Assembly (NCBI GenBank): GCA_024404815.1
Contig: JAKSPL010000020.1
Coordinates: forward strand, 1-41,762
Direction: 5' to 3'
DNA length: 41,762 nt
DNA from: Oscillospiraceae bacterium
GTDB taxonomy: Bacteria > Bacillota > Clostridia > Oscillospirales > Ruminococcaceae
Below the pieces are notes generated by a model that did no database searches, was not told where the DNA came from, and worked only from the letters and a program-made list of their open reading frames with translations. Each line of letters opens with the position of its first letter. The first letter of the stretch is position 1. The position numbers and the translations under genes were made by a program. Positions 7,672 to 16,811 of this stretch are shown here, piece after piece.

Positions 7672-7811
7672 TTGACACTTCTGTCAAAACTCGGTGTTTT
7701 ACCGAATTTTTTGACACTTCTGTCAAAACTCGAAAATCACCGAGTTTTTTGACACTTTAGTCAATTTTACGATATTCGAGAAATTCCCGACTTTATTGAC
7801 ACTTTCGTCAA
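7672..7811. repeat. four TTGACA-N4-TGTCAA type repeats, iteron or operator cluster
   Basis: Four copies begin at 7672, 7711, 7749 and 7796. The first two read TTGACACTTCTGTCAAAACTCG, and the others are TTGACACTTTAGTCAA and TTGACACTTTCGTCAA. Each core is an inverted repeat. Spacing of the first three is 39 and 38 bases. Between copies are further short complements around CGGT/ACCG and CTCG/CGAG followed by T-runs. The cluster is the largest non-coding gap of the early region and sits beside the replication genes. It may be the phage origin or a multi-site operator. Confidence 0.75.
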
Positions 7812-7837
7812 AAGTCAAAACACCGATTTTTTGCTTA

Positions 7838-10024
7838 TCATGTTTCGGCATCTGATTCTTTTTTTCTTCCAACAATACCGTTTGCAACCCAGAATCCGCC
7901 ATGTTCTTCAATGTGCTGCTTGACTGTGTTTTTCGTTTTTCCGCTAGCCTTCACCATATCGGAAAGCTTGGCGGTTCCGTTCTCATCAACACAGTTCTCA
8001 AAGACGATTTCAATGTTGTTCTGACGTTCTTCCTGTCGCTGTTCATTCGTTTTCTTGTTCTTGAAATTGTTCTGCCATGTTTCATTCGGATCAACATCCT
8101 TGAGCGTATTCATTGCGTCTGCGGTATGCACAGGATAGTCGAACCAGACGTTCACAGGCTCGAAGCGCGGGAACTCACGCAGCGTTCCGTCAATGCGCCA
8201 TGCAGTACGCTTGCCGACACGCTGATTGGATGCTTCAATCTCTTTGAGCATCAACTCTATCGCATTTCGCGGCATACTGTCATTGCACAGCGACATCATG
8301 CGCGGCTTGCTGCATTCATCATCCTGCGACACATACTCACGGTACTTGTCGCCGAGAAAACGCTGTAACCATCCGCAGCAGACTTTGCAGGCTTCGCGGT
8401 CGGCTTCCGTTTTGCGGAGCTGCTCCGAAACAGGCAGTTCGATCATATCGAGCATTGCATCCGGATCGCGTGCGAACACGCCGCTGCCTGATGCTCTGTC
8501 CATAGATTTCTTGTTGCCCTGCACGCCCTTTGAGTGGTGGTGGCAGTAGATCACCGCGCATCCGCACTCAGCAGCGATCGTGTCGAACTGGTTGCAGAAA
8601 TACGCCATCTGGTCTGCACTGTTTTCATCGCCCGTGATGACTTTGTAGATCGGATCAATGATGATCGCGGCATAATTCTGCTTGACGGCTCTGCGGATCA
8701 GCTTCGGTGCGAGCTTGTCCATCGGCACACAGCGTCCGCGCAGATTCCAGATAGCAAGATTGGATGTCGGTTCTTTATCTACACCGAGACGCTTGTAAAC
8801 TTCTGCGAAACGGTTCATACAGCTTGCATCGTCAAGTTCCAGATTGATATACAGTACCTTTCCCTTGCGGCATTGGAAGCCCATCCAGGCAAGTCCGTGC
8901 GCGATACAGATCGCAAGCTCGATCAGCGCGAAAGACTTTCCTGCTTTTGACGGACCGACAAGCAGCATCTTGTGTCCCATACGTAACACACCGTCAATCA
9001 GCGGCGGCTTCAGCGCAGGGATGTTCGCAAGGTCAAGCGAAGTGAAGTCAGGCAGGTCATCCGTCAGGGATTCCGCCCAATCATGCCATTCGTCATATGA
9101 GCTGTGTCCGATGTTGGTGTCAATCAGATATTGCCACTTGCTGCCACGCTGGAATGCCGGAAGACGTGACAATCTGGATGGATTCTTGCATGATTTGTCT
9201 ATTTCCAGACCGTTTTTGCGGCAGAATTCAAAAAGATATGCAACACGCTTTCGAAATGTTTCGCGGTCCGGTGCATCAATATGGCAGATTGCATGGACGG
9301 ACTTTCCTCCGGTGTATGTCAGAGCCGCAACGGGAAGCTCCAGCTCGCGGATCAGCGCATTCTGCCGTTCGAGCGGCAGGCTGTCGGATTCTACCAGAAC
9401 ATACCGATAGTCCGTGACATTGGCATCAGCGACACCTTTTCCGTCAAGCGGATTGACACGCACCCACGCGCCTGCATCAGGGTTTGCATCGCCGAACACC
9501 TTTCCGATATCTCCGCTGCACTTTCGCAGCGCATCACAAAGCTGTTTTGCAGTTCTGTCACAGCATCCCTTTGTTGGTGAAAGCTTGTCTCCGTTTTCAT
9601 AGACCTGTGTGACATATCCGACATGGTCATCATCCTCGAACACGGCGTTCAGGAACGCGGTCAGTTCTTCCACACGGTCGTGATACTTTTTCGGCGGCAG
9701 CGGCTCTCCGACCTGTGTATCATCATTGATGACATCCTCCCAGTCGAGCAGTTCGTTTCCGTAATCGGAGGAAGATGCGAACACAAAGCCTCTGTCCTTT
9801 GCCATCTGGATGATCGTTCCGCCCGTGACAGGTGTATCGGATCCGTTGAATGTTGCCCATTTTTTCTCACATTCGCCTGCATGATAGCGAGCGTCGGCTC
9901 TGCTCCAGATATCCCAGTCTGTGACGGAATAGCCCTCAGATTTGAGAGCCATTCCGACATTCACCCATTCCTGATAGTCACAGGATGCAGCAGGAACATG
10001 GCGCAGGATTTCCATTAAGTCCAT
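7838..10024 (-). CDS. phage primase-helicase replication protein (PriCT-2 plus RepA-like ATPase)
   Basis: This is a 728-residue protein with ATG at 10024 and GGAGGG nine bases upstream. Residues 1-80 match the PriCT-2 pattern (DYQEWVNVGMALKSEG, then WSRADARYHAGECEKKW). The middle (about 110-300) has a primase-like section with YVLVESDSLPL and a KNPSRLSRLP motif, as in archaeo-eukaryotic primases. A RecA/RepA-type ATPase follows, with Walker A GPSKAGKS near residue 360 and Walker B AAIIIDPIYK. A C-terminal winged-helix-like end is likely. It would start and drive phage DNA replication. It overlaps the helicase gene by ten bases and lies beside the repeat cluster. Confidence 0.88.
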   Translation of the reverse strand: MDLMEILRHVPAASCDYQEWVNVGMALKSEGYSVTDWDIWSRADARYHAGECEKKWATFNGSDTPVTGGTIIQMAKDRGFVFASSSDYGNELLDWEDVINDDTQVGEPLPPKKYHDRVEELTAFLNAVFEDDDHVGYVTQVYENGDKLSPTKGCCDRTAKQLCDALRKCSGDIGKVFGDANPDAGAWVRVNPLDGKGVADANVTDYRYVLVESDSLPLERQNALIRELELPVAALTYTGGKSVHAICHIDAPDRETFRKRVAYLFEFCRKNGLEIDKSCKNPSRLSRLPAFQRGSKWQYLIDTNIGHSSYDEWHDWAESLTDDLPDFTSLDLANIPALKPPLIDGVLRMGHKMLLVGPSKAGKSFALIELAICIAHGLAWMGFQCRKGKVLYINLELDDASCMNRFAEVYKRLGVDKEPTSNLAIWNLRGRCVPMDKLAPKLIRRAVKQNYAAIIIDPIYKVITGDENSADQMAYFCNQFDTIAAECGCAVIYCHHHSKGVQGNKKSMDRASGSGVFARDPDAMLDMIELPVSEQLRKTEADREACKVCCGWLQRFLGDKYREYVSQDDECSKPRMMSLCNDSMPRNAIELMLKEIEASNQRVGKRTAWRIDGTLREFPRFEPVNVWFDYPVHTADAMNTLKDVDPNETWQNNFKNKKTNEQRQEERQNNIEIVFENCVDENGTAKLSDMVKASGKTKNTVKQHIEEHGGFWVANGIVGRKKESDAET

Positions 10025-11637
10025 GAATCAAATCCCTCCTGAATCATATCATTTTGTGGTATATAGGTTGCAGGATTGATCCCACGCGGAACTTGCCAAT
10101 CGGCAGCGGAAATGCGTGAGATCATAGAAGATGCCGCGGAAAACTGCCAGCTACCGACATGGACGAATCCGCGTGATTCCAGGAAACGAATTTGTTTCGG
10201 CGTTGCAAGTCCTGCATTTCTGCGTTTTTCCAGTCTATCAAGCAGCATCTTTGCCTTGCCTGCACTTTCGATCTCATCCGGGAAGATTCCGAGCTTTTCA
10301 AGCGTTGCTTTCTGCTTATCCGTCGGCGGTGCGGATTCCCATCCGAATGCAGGCACATATCCTGCAAGATCTTCCGCCTGAATCGACATTTCGTATTGCA
10401 GCGGATCCACGAGCTTACGTTTTCTGTTTTTCATGGCTTTCAGCTTCTCTGCCAGAGCCGCCTCGCGCTGTGCGACAACGTCTTCAGCAGCCTGACTGGC
10501 AGCAGTCTCAATGTCAACTGGACATCCAGCTTCCTCTGCAAGATTTTCGGTCATTTTCTGTGCAACTTCTGCTGTTTCACAAATCAGATGTGCAGGTCTG
10601 CAAAGTTCGTGCCTCTCTGTATGCCACAGGAAGTCAAGCAGCAGCAGATGATCTTTGCCCTCACAAAGCCGCGTACCGCGCCCGACCATCTGACAATACA
10701 GCGACCGCACCTTTGTCGGACGAAGCACAACAACACAATCAACAGATGGACAATCCCACCCTTCCGTCAACAGCATCGAATTACAAAGCACATTATACTT
10801 TCCTGTATCGAAATCCCGCAATACTTCTTCGCGGTCTTCTGAGCTGCCGTTGACCTCAGCAGCCCGGAATCCTCTTGATTCGAGAATGTCACGGAATTTC
10901 TGAGATGTTTTGATCAGCGGCAAAAATACAACTGTTTTTTTGTCAGAGCAGTATTTCTGCATTTCATCGGCGATCTGATAGAGGTACGGATCCAGCGCAG
11001 TATCAACATCGGCAGCCTTGAAGTCGCCAGACTGCATCGCAACGCCGGACAAATCAAGCTGCAAAGGAATCGTGACAGCTTTGATCGGTGACAGATACCC
11101 TTCCTTGATTGCCTGCGGCAAGGTGTATTCATACGCAAGCGATTCAAACAACTGTCCCAACTCGCGCATATCTCCGCGGTCAGGTGTAGCAGTCACACCA
11201 AGCACCTTTGCATTTGGAAAATGATTCAGCACACGCAGATATCCGTCTGAAATTGCATGGTGTGCCTCGTCGATGATGATCGTGTCGAAATAATCAGATG
11301 CAAAATTTGCAAGGCGGTTTTGACGCTGCAAGGACTGCACGGAGCCGACTGTGATTCGGTTCCAGCTCCCGATGCAACTCTGCTCTGCCTTTTCAACAGC
11401 GCATGAAAGCCCTGTTGCCGTTTTGATTTTATCGGATGCCTGTTCAAGCAGTTCTCCGCGATGTGCCATGATCAGAACACGCGCTCCACGCCGCACACAT
11501 TCTTCTGACACTTTCGCAAAGACAATCGTTTTTCCCGTTCCTGTCGGGAGCACAAGAAGCGTTTTGCCGTGTCCCTCGTTATCCCATTCGCGGAACACGG
11601 CATCTTTTGCTTCCTGCTGGTATGGACGGAGTTCCAA
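10015..11637 (-). CDS. DEAD/DEAH-box superfamily 2 helicase
   Basis: This 540-residue protein has a TTG start at 11637, eight bases after AGGAG. Helicase motifs appear in order: Q-like start MELRPYQQEAKDAV, motif I LPTGTGKTIVFA, motif Ia LIMAHRGELL, motif II IIIDEAHHA, motif III GVTATPDR, then the second domain with NSMLLTEGWDCPSVD and motif VI QMVGRGTRL. A coiled region and a helical C-terminus follow (residues about 380-540). This SSL2/RecG-like phage helicase type is normally found with Sak4 and DUF669 genes, as here, and probably unwinds DNA in replication or recombination. Confidence 0.92.
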   Translation of the reverse strand: MELRPYQQEAKDAVFREWDNEGHGKTLLVLPTGTGKTIVFAKVSEECVRRGARVLIMAHRGELLEQASDKIKTATGLSCAVEKAEQSCIGSWNRITVGSVQSLQRQNRLANFASDYFDTIIIDEAHHAISDGYLRVLNHFPNAKVLGVTATPDRGDMRELGQLFESLAYEYTLPQAIKEGYLSPIKAVTIPLQLDLSGVAMQSGDFKAADVDTALDPYLYQIADEMQKYCSDKKTVVFLPLIKTSQKFRDILESRGFRAAEVNGSSEDREEVLRDFDTGKYNVLCNSMLLTEGWDCPSVDCVVVLRPTKVRSLYCQMVGRGTRLCEGKDHLLLLDFLWHTERHELCRPAHLICETAEVAQKMTENLAEEAGCPVDIETAASQAAEDVVAQREAALAEKLKAMKNRKRKLVDPLQYEMSIQAEDLAGYVPAFGWESAPPTDKQKATLEKLGIFPDEIESAGKAKMLLDRLEKRRNAGLATPKQIRFLESRGFVHVGSWQFSAASSMISRISAADWQVPRGINPATYIPQNDMIQEGFDSWT

Positions 11638-12276
11638 TTAAAACGCTCCTGGTTTCCAACCGCCATGCGCCTGCGTGGGTGCGCTCTGCGGCTGCGGCTG
11701 ATACGGTGTCTGGATCGGCTGCTGATATGCCTGCTGCATCGGCGGAGCATATTGCTGGACAGGCTGCTGATACATAGGCTGTGCCTGCATCTGATTTGTC
11801 TGCGGCGCATTCAGAGCGGTCGTGACTTCTTCATCATATGCATAGAAACACTTGACTTCATTGCTCTGTCCATGTCTGCCGTCTTTTGTTGTATAATCCC
11901 GAACTTCAAGCTTACACTTGCCGTTCATGCCCTCAATGTTCCAACGCATACGAAGCGGTTCGTTGTGCTTTTTGATGCCGAGGCACAGGAAAAACTGCGA
12001 GAGTTTCCACTCGAATTTCTTCACAAGGAAGAAGCGAACCTTTTGCAGCGTATGCTGACCGTTCGCACCACAGACGGAAAGCTCCACATCGACTTCGTTG
12101 CAAGCAGGGATGTTATCGCCGCCGCTGTAACGGGTACGGCTGACTTTGTTGACGGTGAAATCGTAGTCGCCTTCCTGCAAAAGTGTAAATCCGCTGGATT
12201 CCTCCGAGATCTCGCCTTCAAAATCGAGTTCTTCAAATTCATCGGGATTGATGTTCTGATTCTGGTTATATGCCAT
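11638..12276 (-). CDS. DUF669-like phage recombination/ssDNA-associated protein
   Basis: This is a 212-residue protein with ATG at 12276 after AAAGGAG. The first 150 residues resemble DUF669 proteins: an acidic start (FEELDFEGEI), EGDYDFTVNKVSRTRYSGG, and a beta-rich body ending in VKCFYAYDEE. A glutamine- and proline-rich tail of about 55 residues follows, ending in GGWKPGAF. DUF669 genes are constant partners of Sak4-like ATPases and are thought to help ssDNA handling; a disordered tail with a conserved tip resembles SSB organisation. The stop is directly followed by the helicase start. Confidence 0.8.
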   Translation of the reverse strand: MAYNQNQNINPDEFEELDFEGEISEESSGFTLLQEGDYDFTVNKVSRTRYSGGDNIPACNEVDVELSVCGANGQHTLQKVRFFLVKKFEWKLSQFFLCLGIKKHNEPLRMRWNIEGMNGKCKLEVRDYTTKDGRHGQSNEVKCFYAYDEEVTTALNAPQTNQMQAQPMYQQPVQQYAPPMQQAYQQPIQTPYQPQPQSAPTQAHGGWKPGAF

Positions 12277-12291
12277 ACTTTACTCCTTTCA

Positions 12292-13413
12292 TCATGTAAA
12301 CGGTACTTGTCGATTGTTTTGAATGATGCCGAACACGGCGTCCCACGCGCCGATCAGACAGCCGTTGATAAAATCAGGCGGATACTGTGCGATCGGCATA
12401 TCTTCAGGGAAATACCCTTTCATACTGACTGCAAGCTGGATCTCCTGCTCTGTGACATTGTTTGCACGCATCAGATCAGCAAGTGCAGGAGGAATACCGT
12501 CAGGAATCTGGATTTCCGACACGCCCTGAACATCCGAGAACGGAATATCCTGCGGATCCAGTGCGGCGATCGCTTCATACTGCTCCTGCACAGAATGCTG
12601 CGGCAAATCAGGCGTTCCGAGTGCATCGAGCATCGGTGCGCGATTTTGCGGTGCCGTAACATTCACAGGATTTGTATTGACAACCGCTACCGGTGACTGG
12701 AACAGGTGCGCGATCTGACTGTATTCAAAAGGCATTTCATCCGGAAGTCCGAAACGGTTCTTTGCATCCCAGCACGGATTGTGTGATGCATACATAGTAC
12801 GCTTTCCGCTGCGTGCTTTCAGCTTCTTTGCGTCATTGGAAACGGTCGTAATCTTATAGTTTGCAAACAGAACCATGTCCGCCCATTCTTTGACCATCGC
12901 GCAGACATTGCACTTCGGCGCATTGACAAGCTTCAGCTCCCAACGGTCATATGCGCCCATTTCGTCAGGCTGCTCGAATTTCCGAATGGCAGCGTGCGCG
13001 GTCATCACAATATTGATGCCTGCATCGCAGATGTCAGACAAGAGATTCAGGATGCGCCCCATTTCCTCGTAGACATACGTGAAGCCTTTGCCGTATCCGA
13101 ATTCTTCTATGCCGTGTTTCTGGTACTTGTCGCATACGGACTTGATGCAGAGCCGCTCCGCCCAGTCTGCCGTATCAAGCACAAGTGTACGGCAAATGGT
13201 TGGATTTGATCTGACTTCCGTAAGAATCGACATCAGATGTGCAAGGCTCGTCGGAGGCTCCGTTCTGGCAACGTCCATACGTGCTGTGCTCCCCTCCGTG
13301 TCAATGAACAACGCATCCGGGAACTGTGATGCGAATGTCGATTTACCGATACCCTCCGGACCGTAGATTACGACCTTGATCGGCTTTGCCTGAATACCTT
13401 TTGTGATCTGCAT
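12292..13413 (-). CDS. Sak4-like RecA-fold ATPase (AAA_24)
   Basis: This is a 373-residue protein with ATG at 13413 overlapping the stop of the preceding ATPase gene. Residues 1-230 have the Sak4/AAA_24 pattern: Walker A GPEGIGKSTFA near residue 18, FIDTEGSTARMDV, Walker B-like TLVLDTADW and then IVMTAHAAIRKFE. Family members promote single-strand annealing together with an SSB. The C-terminal 130 residues are a low-complexity extension with a DIPFSD stretch and an end NNRQVPFT, both reminiscent of the acidic-PF tips of SSB-like proteins. It forms a unit with the SbcC-like and DUF669-like genes. Confidence 0.87.
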   Translation of the reverse strand: MQITKGIQAKPIKVVIYGPEGIGKSTFASQFPDALFIDTEGSTARMDVARTEPPTSLAHLMSILTEVRSNPTICRTLVLDTADWAERLCIKSVCDKYQKHGIEEFGYGKGFTYVYEEMGRILNLLSDICDAGINIVMTAHAAIRKFEQPDEMGAYDRWELKLVNAPKCNVCAMVKEWADMVLFANYKITTVSNDAKKLKARSGKRTMYASHNPCWDAKNRFGLPDEMPFEYSQIAHLFQSPVAVVNTNPVNVTAPQNRAPMLDALGTPDLPQHSVQEQYEAIAALDPQDIPFSDVQGVSEIQIPDGIPPALADLMRANNVTEQEIQLAVSMKGYFPEDMPIAQYPPDFINGCLIGAWDAVFGIIQNNRQVPFT

Positions 13414-14714
13414 TAAAATTCACCTGCTTTCCAAGATTTCACAGACGGTTTGTCTGTGTTCTGCACCATTCCGTCGTCAATAATGACGCTGCACTCCTCC
13501 CCGGTACTAACACGGGTTGCGATTGCCTGCAAGCCTTCCGATTCGAGCCATTTCCCGAATTCTGCAAGTGTGTCCATATCCATCTGTTCCAGCTTGTCGA
13601 GAAGAACGAATTCGCAATTCGGATTTAGTTTCCGCACAATGGATGCCGCAACGATCATCTGCTCTGCGCCGCTCATACAGTCCCATGCCTGTCCCTTATA
13701 GATGAGCGCACCGTCACGAACGGACAGTTCGGCAAGCGGCATCTGTGCGCCGTCCAGAAGCTTCAAGCGGTTCACGCGGATAGTTTCGATCTGTTCGGTC
13801 AATTCATCGCGCTGTTTCACATATGTGTCGGCATCTATTTCCGCTTTTTCGCGCTCGCAGTTCGCACGCACCATCGTGTTGACAGCTTCGATATTGCGAA
13901 TTGACTCCTCAATTTCTGCAGTAGATTCATCCACAAGTTCTGAGATGGATTTCAATGCAGTCATTTCATCATTACAGGCTTTGCTGTATTCCTGCATCAT
14001 AGTTTCCTTTTTGGATTTCAATTCTTCCAACTGCCTGTCAATCATACGCAAGGATTCAAAAAGATGATTCTTTTCGTTTGTGATCTGACTAAGCTGCATC
14101 CGTTTCCGCTGATTTTCACCATTTCTTGCAAGGATCTCCTGCTGCTGTGCAATCAAATCAGAAACAGAAACAGGCTCTGTCGGCGCATCCGTATACTGCG
14201 GCATCTCCTGCGCGTATTTCAGCTTCTGGTCAGCAATTCGTCCAATTTCAGTTCTGCGGTTATAAAGCAGTTTTTCATCGTTGTCCATTTGCATGAGCTG
14301 CTCCCCGATGCCGAGGATGTTCAGCAGGACTTTTGCCTTTTCACGGTCGTTCATCTCCATGAATGCAGGAAGATTCAGCGCAAACGATTCCACAAAGCTG
14401 TCGATCAACTTCTGTCCAGCTTTTCTGCCTTCCGGATCCATTACTTTCAGGCTGCTGTTTTTACCGCTGCGTTCGACAACAAGACCGTTGTCGAGCGTGA
14501 TTTTGATGTGCGGAGGAAGTGTGCTGCCTTCACGCTGTGGATTTGTCGGACGGAACTTTTCTCCGCCCAATGCCCATGTGATCGCATCGAGGACAGACGT
14601 CTTTCCCTGCTTGTTTTTCCCTCCGAGAATCGTCAGACCGTTCGCGGTCGGCTCCAGCGTTACAAGCTTCACACGCTTGACGTTCTCGATTTCCAGACTG
14701 TTGATTTTTGCCAT
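13413..14714 (-). CDS. SbcC/RecF-like SMC-type ATPase
   Basis: This is a 433-residue protein with ATG at 14714. The N-terminus INSLEIENVKRVK and Walker A GGKNKQGKTSVLDAI are those of RecF/Rad50/phage gp46-type ATPases. A coiled-coil arm runs from about residue 160 to 320. The C-terminal lobe has the signature-like MSGAEQMIVAASIV and a Walker B EFVLLDKLEQMD, where the usual catalytic glutamate after the aspartate is not obvious. The last residues are SWKAGEF. At this length the arm is short. It probably acts with the Sak4-like ATPase in processing DNA ends. Confidence 0.87.
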   Translation of the reverse strand: MAKINSLEIENVKRVKLVTLEPTANGLTILGGKNKQGKTSVLDAITWALGGEKFRPTNPQREGSTLPPHIKITLDNGLVVERSGKNSSLKVMDPEGRKAGQKLIDSFVESFALNLPAFMEMNDREKAKVLLNILGIGEQLMQMDNDEKLLYNRRTEIGRIADQKLKYAQEMPQYTDAPTEPVSVSDLIAQQQEILARNGENQRKRMQLSQITNEKNHLFESLRMIDRQLEELKSKKETMMQEYSKACNDEMTALKSISELVDESTAEIEESIRNIEAVNTMVRANCEREKAEIDADTYVKQRDELTEQIETIRVNRLKLLDGAQMPLAELSVRDGALIYKGQAWDCMSGAEQMIVAASIVRKLNPNCEFVLLDKLEQMDMDTLAEFGKWLESEGLQAIATRVSTGEECSVIIDDGMVQNTDKPSVKSWKAGEF

Positions 14715-14740
14715 TTGATTTTATCCTTTCCGTTCTGATT

Positions 14741-16072
14741 TCAGAACAATACTTCCTTCATAGCTGCGGTGAAGAACCGCTCTGCCTGTGCTCTGCAAGC
14801 CTCATTCGGATGTGCTGCAAGGAATGCGGTCATGCGCTTTGCCGCGTCGATTGCATTGGCAAGGTATGCCTTGAAGATCTCCTTGCTGTCCGGCTCCGGT
14901 GCTTCGGTTGGTGATGCCTGCGCCGATGCGAGCCTTTCCTCATACTCAGCACGCAGGGCATCTGTCTCGGCACGGTGCTGCCGGTTGATCTCCTGCACCT
15001 GCTTGATGTGGTCATCCTGAATCTTCGCTGACCATTGCTCATGCTCCAGATTCATGCGCCGCATCGCGTCCTGCAAATTCTGTACTTCATGAGAAGGCTC
15101 CGGGACAGCGACCTCTACCGGGCGGGATTCGAGCTCGCGGACCTGATCCGTCAAAGACTGCACCTGATCCTCAAGGCGCTGATTGTCTGCCTGTGCGCTC
15201 TGGGCGGTGTTCTTCCACCGATGCGCTGCTTCGTTTGCATTATCGCGTTCCTTGCGGTCGAGCTCGGATTCTTCTTTCAGCGCCGCGATCTGCTCACGCA
15301 GCTCCCTGACAGTTGTGCTTTCGAGGTCAACGGTCTGGGTGAGCTCTTCGCGCTGGTCGTCGGTCAAGGACGTAAGGAGATAGAGTTTGTGTTCTCCAAT
15401 TTGTGACCCCGGGGACACAAAATCCGCAGGGAGCTTTTCGATAATTGCAATGTATCTGTACGCATGACGGCGCGAAATACCTGCTTCGTTTTCACAGTAT
15501 GCCTCAAAGTTCTGATAGCCGAGTTCCTTGTACAGCTTGCCGTCACGCATCTTCTTCAGGGCGCTGCACATATCGTAAAGGTTCTGCTGGATTGCCTGCA
15601 TACTGGTGTGAATCTTCACATTCAGGTTGTAGGCTACGGTGTACTGTTCCGTCACCGCAAGGCTTACGTCAGCAGGCGGAGTTCTCAGTTCGGTCTGAAT
15701 CATGTGGTGTGCCTCGCTTTCTACGCTGTTATTCTTCATCAGGAAAATACGGTCATATCCATCAGGAGATTTCTGCATATATTCTCGTTTGATGGTATAC
15801 GGTACCGGAGTGCCGTCGCCCAGCTTGACGCAATCATAATGTTTTTCCGTGTTTACTTCATACGTCAGCATTTCGCAGACTGTTCCATATGCATCATCGC
15901 CGCACAGTGTACCGTCTGCATCGTCTGCGCAGTCCTCCAGATACATCACGATTGTACCGCGCGGCAACTCGCGCAGTTCGTCAAACGTCAGCTCTTTTCC
16001 GAGCAGTTCTCTGTGTTTGTCGTCAAGGTCAAACTCATAACCGACGACAATTTCTTCAGGATTCAATTCCAA
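14741..16072 (-). CDS. coiled-coil phage protein with helix-turn-helix-like core
   Basis: This 443-residue protein most likely starts at the TTG at 16072, nine bases after GGAGG; longer frames to 16249 lie inside the DUF3846-like gene and lack a site. Residues 1-130 are acidic and beta-rich. About 165-230 is a section with GKLYKELGYQNFEAYCENE and ISRRHAYRYIAI that looks like the DUF3102/ParB-like helix-turn-helix seen in phage and plasmid proteins. A long coiled coil (about 245-385) and a helical tail follow. Function unknown; a DNA-bound scaffold for replication or segregation is conceivable. It overlaps the preceding gene by 17 bases. Confidence 0.75.
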   Translation of the reverse strand: MELNPEEIVVGYEFDLDDKHRELLGKELTFDELRELPRGTIVMYLEDCADDADGTLCGDDAYGTVCEMLTYEVNTEKHYDCVKLGDGTPVPYTIKREYMQKSPDGYDRIFLMKNNSVESEAHHMIQTELRTPPADVSLAVTEQYTVAYNLNVKIHTSMQAIQQNLYDMCSALKKMRDGKLYKELGYQNFEAYCENEAGISRRHAYRYIAIIEKLPADFVSPGSQIGEHKLYLLTSLTDDQREELTQTVDLESTTVRELREQIAALKEESELDRKERDNANEAAHRWKNTAQSAQADNQRLEDQVQSLTDQVRELESRPVEVAVPEPSHEVQNLQDAMRRMNLEHEQWSAKIQDDHIKQVQEINRQHRAETDALRAEYEERLASAQASPTEAPEPDSKEIFKAYLANAIDAAKRMTAFLAAHPNEACRAQAERFFTAAMKEVLF

Positions 16073-16448
16073 CTTGACAATCCTCCTTTTCTGTGGTATG
16101 ATAACAATGTGAATATTTGTGTGCGGCTGTATCAGAGTTCTGCTCTGTGCAGCCATTTTCTTTTTCGTCGAGTGCCAGAATGCAGATGTAGTCCTCAGGC
16201 ACATCGCACATCTCCTCGCCGTCAATGCCGACAATGAGCGCAGTACCATACAGCCCGAAACGGGCGATCATGGACGCAAGCGCGTTGTACTGTCTGCCCT
16301 TGAGGATGCCTTCTTCATCCACAACGATAGCGGATCGTGGATTCAGCGGTACGACTTCGATGTTTCCGCCAACCGCTTTTTGCAGATCGTGAAGCTCGTT
16401 CGGAATGTCAATCAGCTCGACTGTATTGGTGATCTTAATCGCTTTCAT
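16056..16448 (-). CDS. DUF3846-like protein
   Basis: This is a 130-residue protein with ATG at 16448, eight bases after AAGGAGGT. The body (LHDLQKAVGGNIEVVPL, then IVVDEEGILKG, and FGLYGTALIVGID) has the DUF3846 pattern seen in phages and mobile elements, where its function is unknown. The last 30 residues are rich in His and Cys (CTEQNSDTAAHKYSHCYH) and may bind metal. The start overlaps the preceding gene by 14 bases. Confidence 0.8.
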   Translation of the reverse strand: MKAIKITNTVELIDIPNELHDLQKAVGGNIEVVPLNPRSAIVVDEEGILKGRQYNALASMIARFGLYGTALIVGIDGEEMCDVPEDYICILALDEKENGCTEQNSDTAAHKYSHCYHTTEKEDCQVGIES

Positions 16449-16809
16449 ATCGGCTGACCTCCTTCAGCGCGGCTTCTGCAACCGCTTTCAGCAGTCGGAT
16501 GCGGAATTCAAATTGTTTCTGTGCGTTCGTCTTCGGCTCGTCCTGGATGCGGACGGCTCCCGACCGCTCGTGTGGATGCTCTCCCGCGGCGGTCTGTTTC
16601 GGTTTATCCTCTCTCGGCATCTTGCCTGTCAGCTCAAACTGGTACTGCTGGAACTCACCCGATGCAACCATACGCTTGAACAGATTTGCTATGCTCTCAG
16701 GCGATTCTCTGTCAAGGCTCTTTGCGATGTTGGTGTAGGAATGCCCTTGCAGTTTCAGCCAGACGACCTTTTTCTTCTCCTCCTCGGAGAATGCTTTTCC
16801 TCTGTCCAT
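16435..16809 (-). CDS. Myb/SANT-like helix-turn-helix phage protein
   Basis: This is a 124-residue protein, ATG at 16809. The first 55 residues (AFSEEEKKKVVWLKLQGHSYTNIAKSL) form a three-helix Myb/SANT or resolvase-type helix-turn-helix. The rest is a charged linker and a helix (QFEFRIRLLKAVAEAALKEVSRY). It probably binds DNA and regulates early genes, or acts as a small accessory replication factor. No close family named. Confidence 0.7.
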   Translation of the reverse strand: MDRGKAFSEEEKKKVVWLKLQGHSYTNIAKSLDRESPESIANLFKRMVASGEFQQYQFELTGKMPREDKPKQTAAGEHPHERSGAVRIQDEPKTNAQKQFEFRIRLLKAVAEAALKEVSRYESD

Positions 16810-16811
16810 GA

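Noticed and set aside
7672-7811. CRISPR array
   Set aside because: The repeats are about 16-22 bases, few, diverging and palindromic, the linkers contain internal complements, and no cas genes are near.
7723-7911. 62-codon minus-strand ORF across the repeat cluster
   Set aside because: It overlaps the end of the primase-helicase gene and consists mostly of translated repeats; no RBS seen.
11569-12696. 375-codon plus-strand frame across the DUF669-like and Sak4-like genes
   Set aside because: It spans two genuine minus-strand genes, has no RBS and has a shadow composition.
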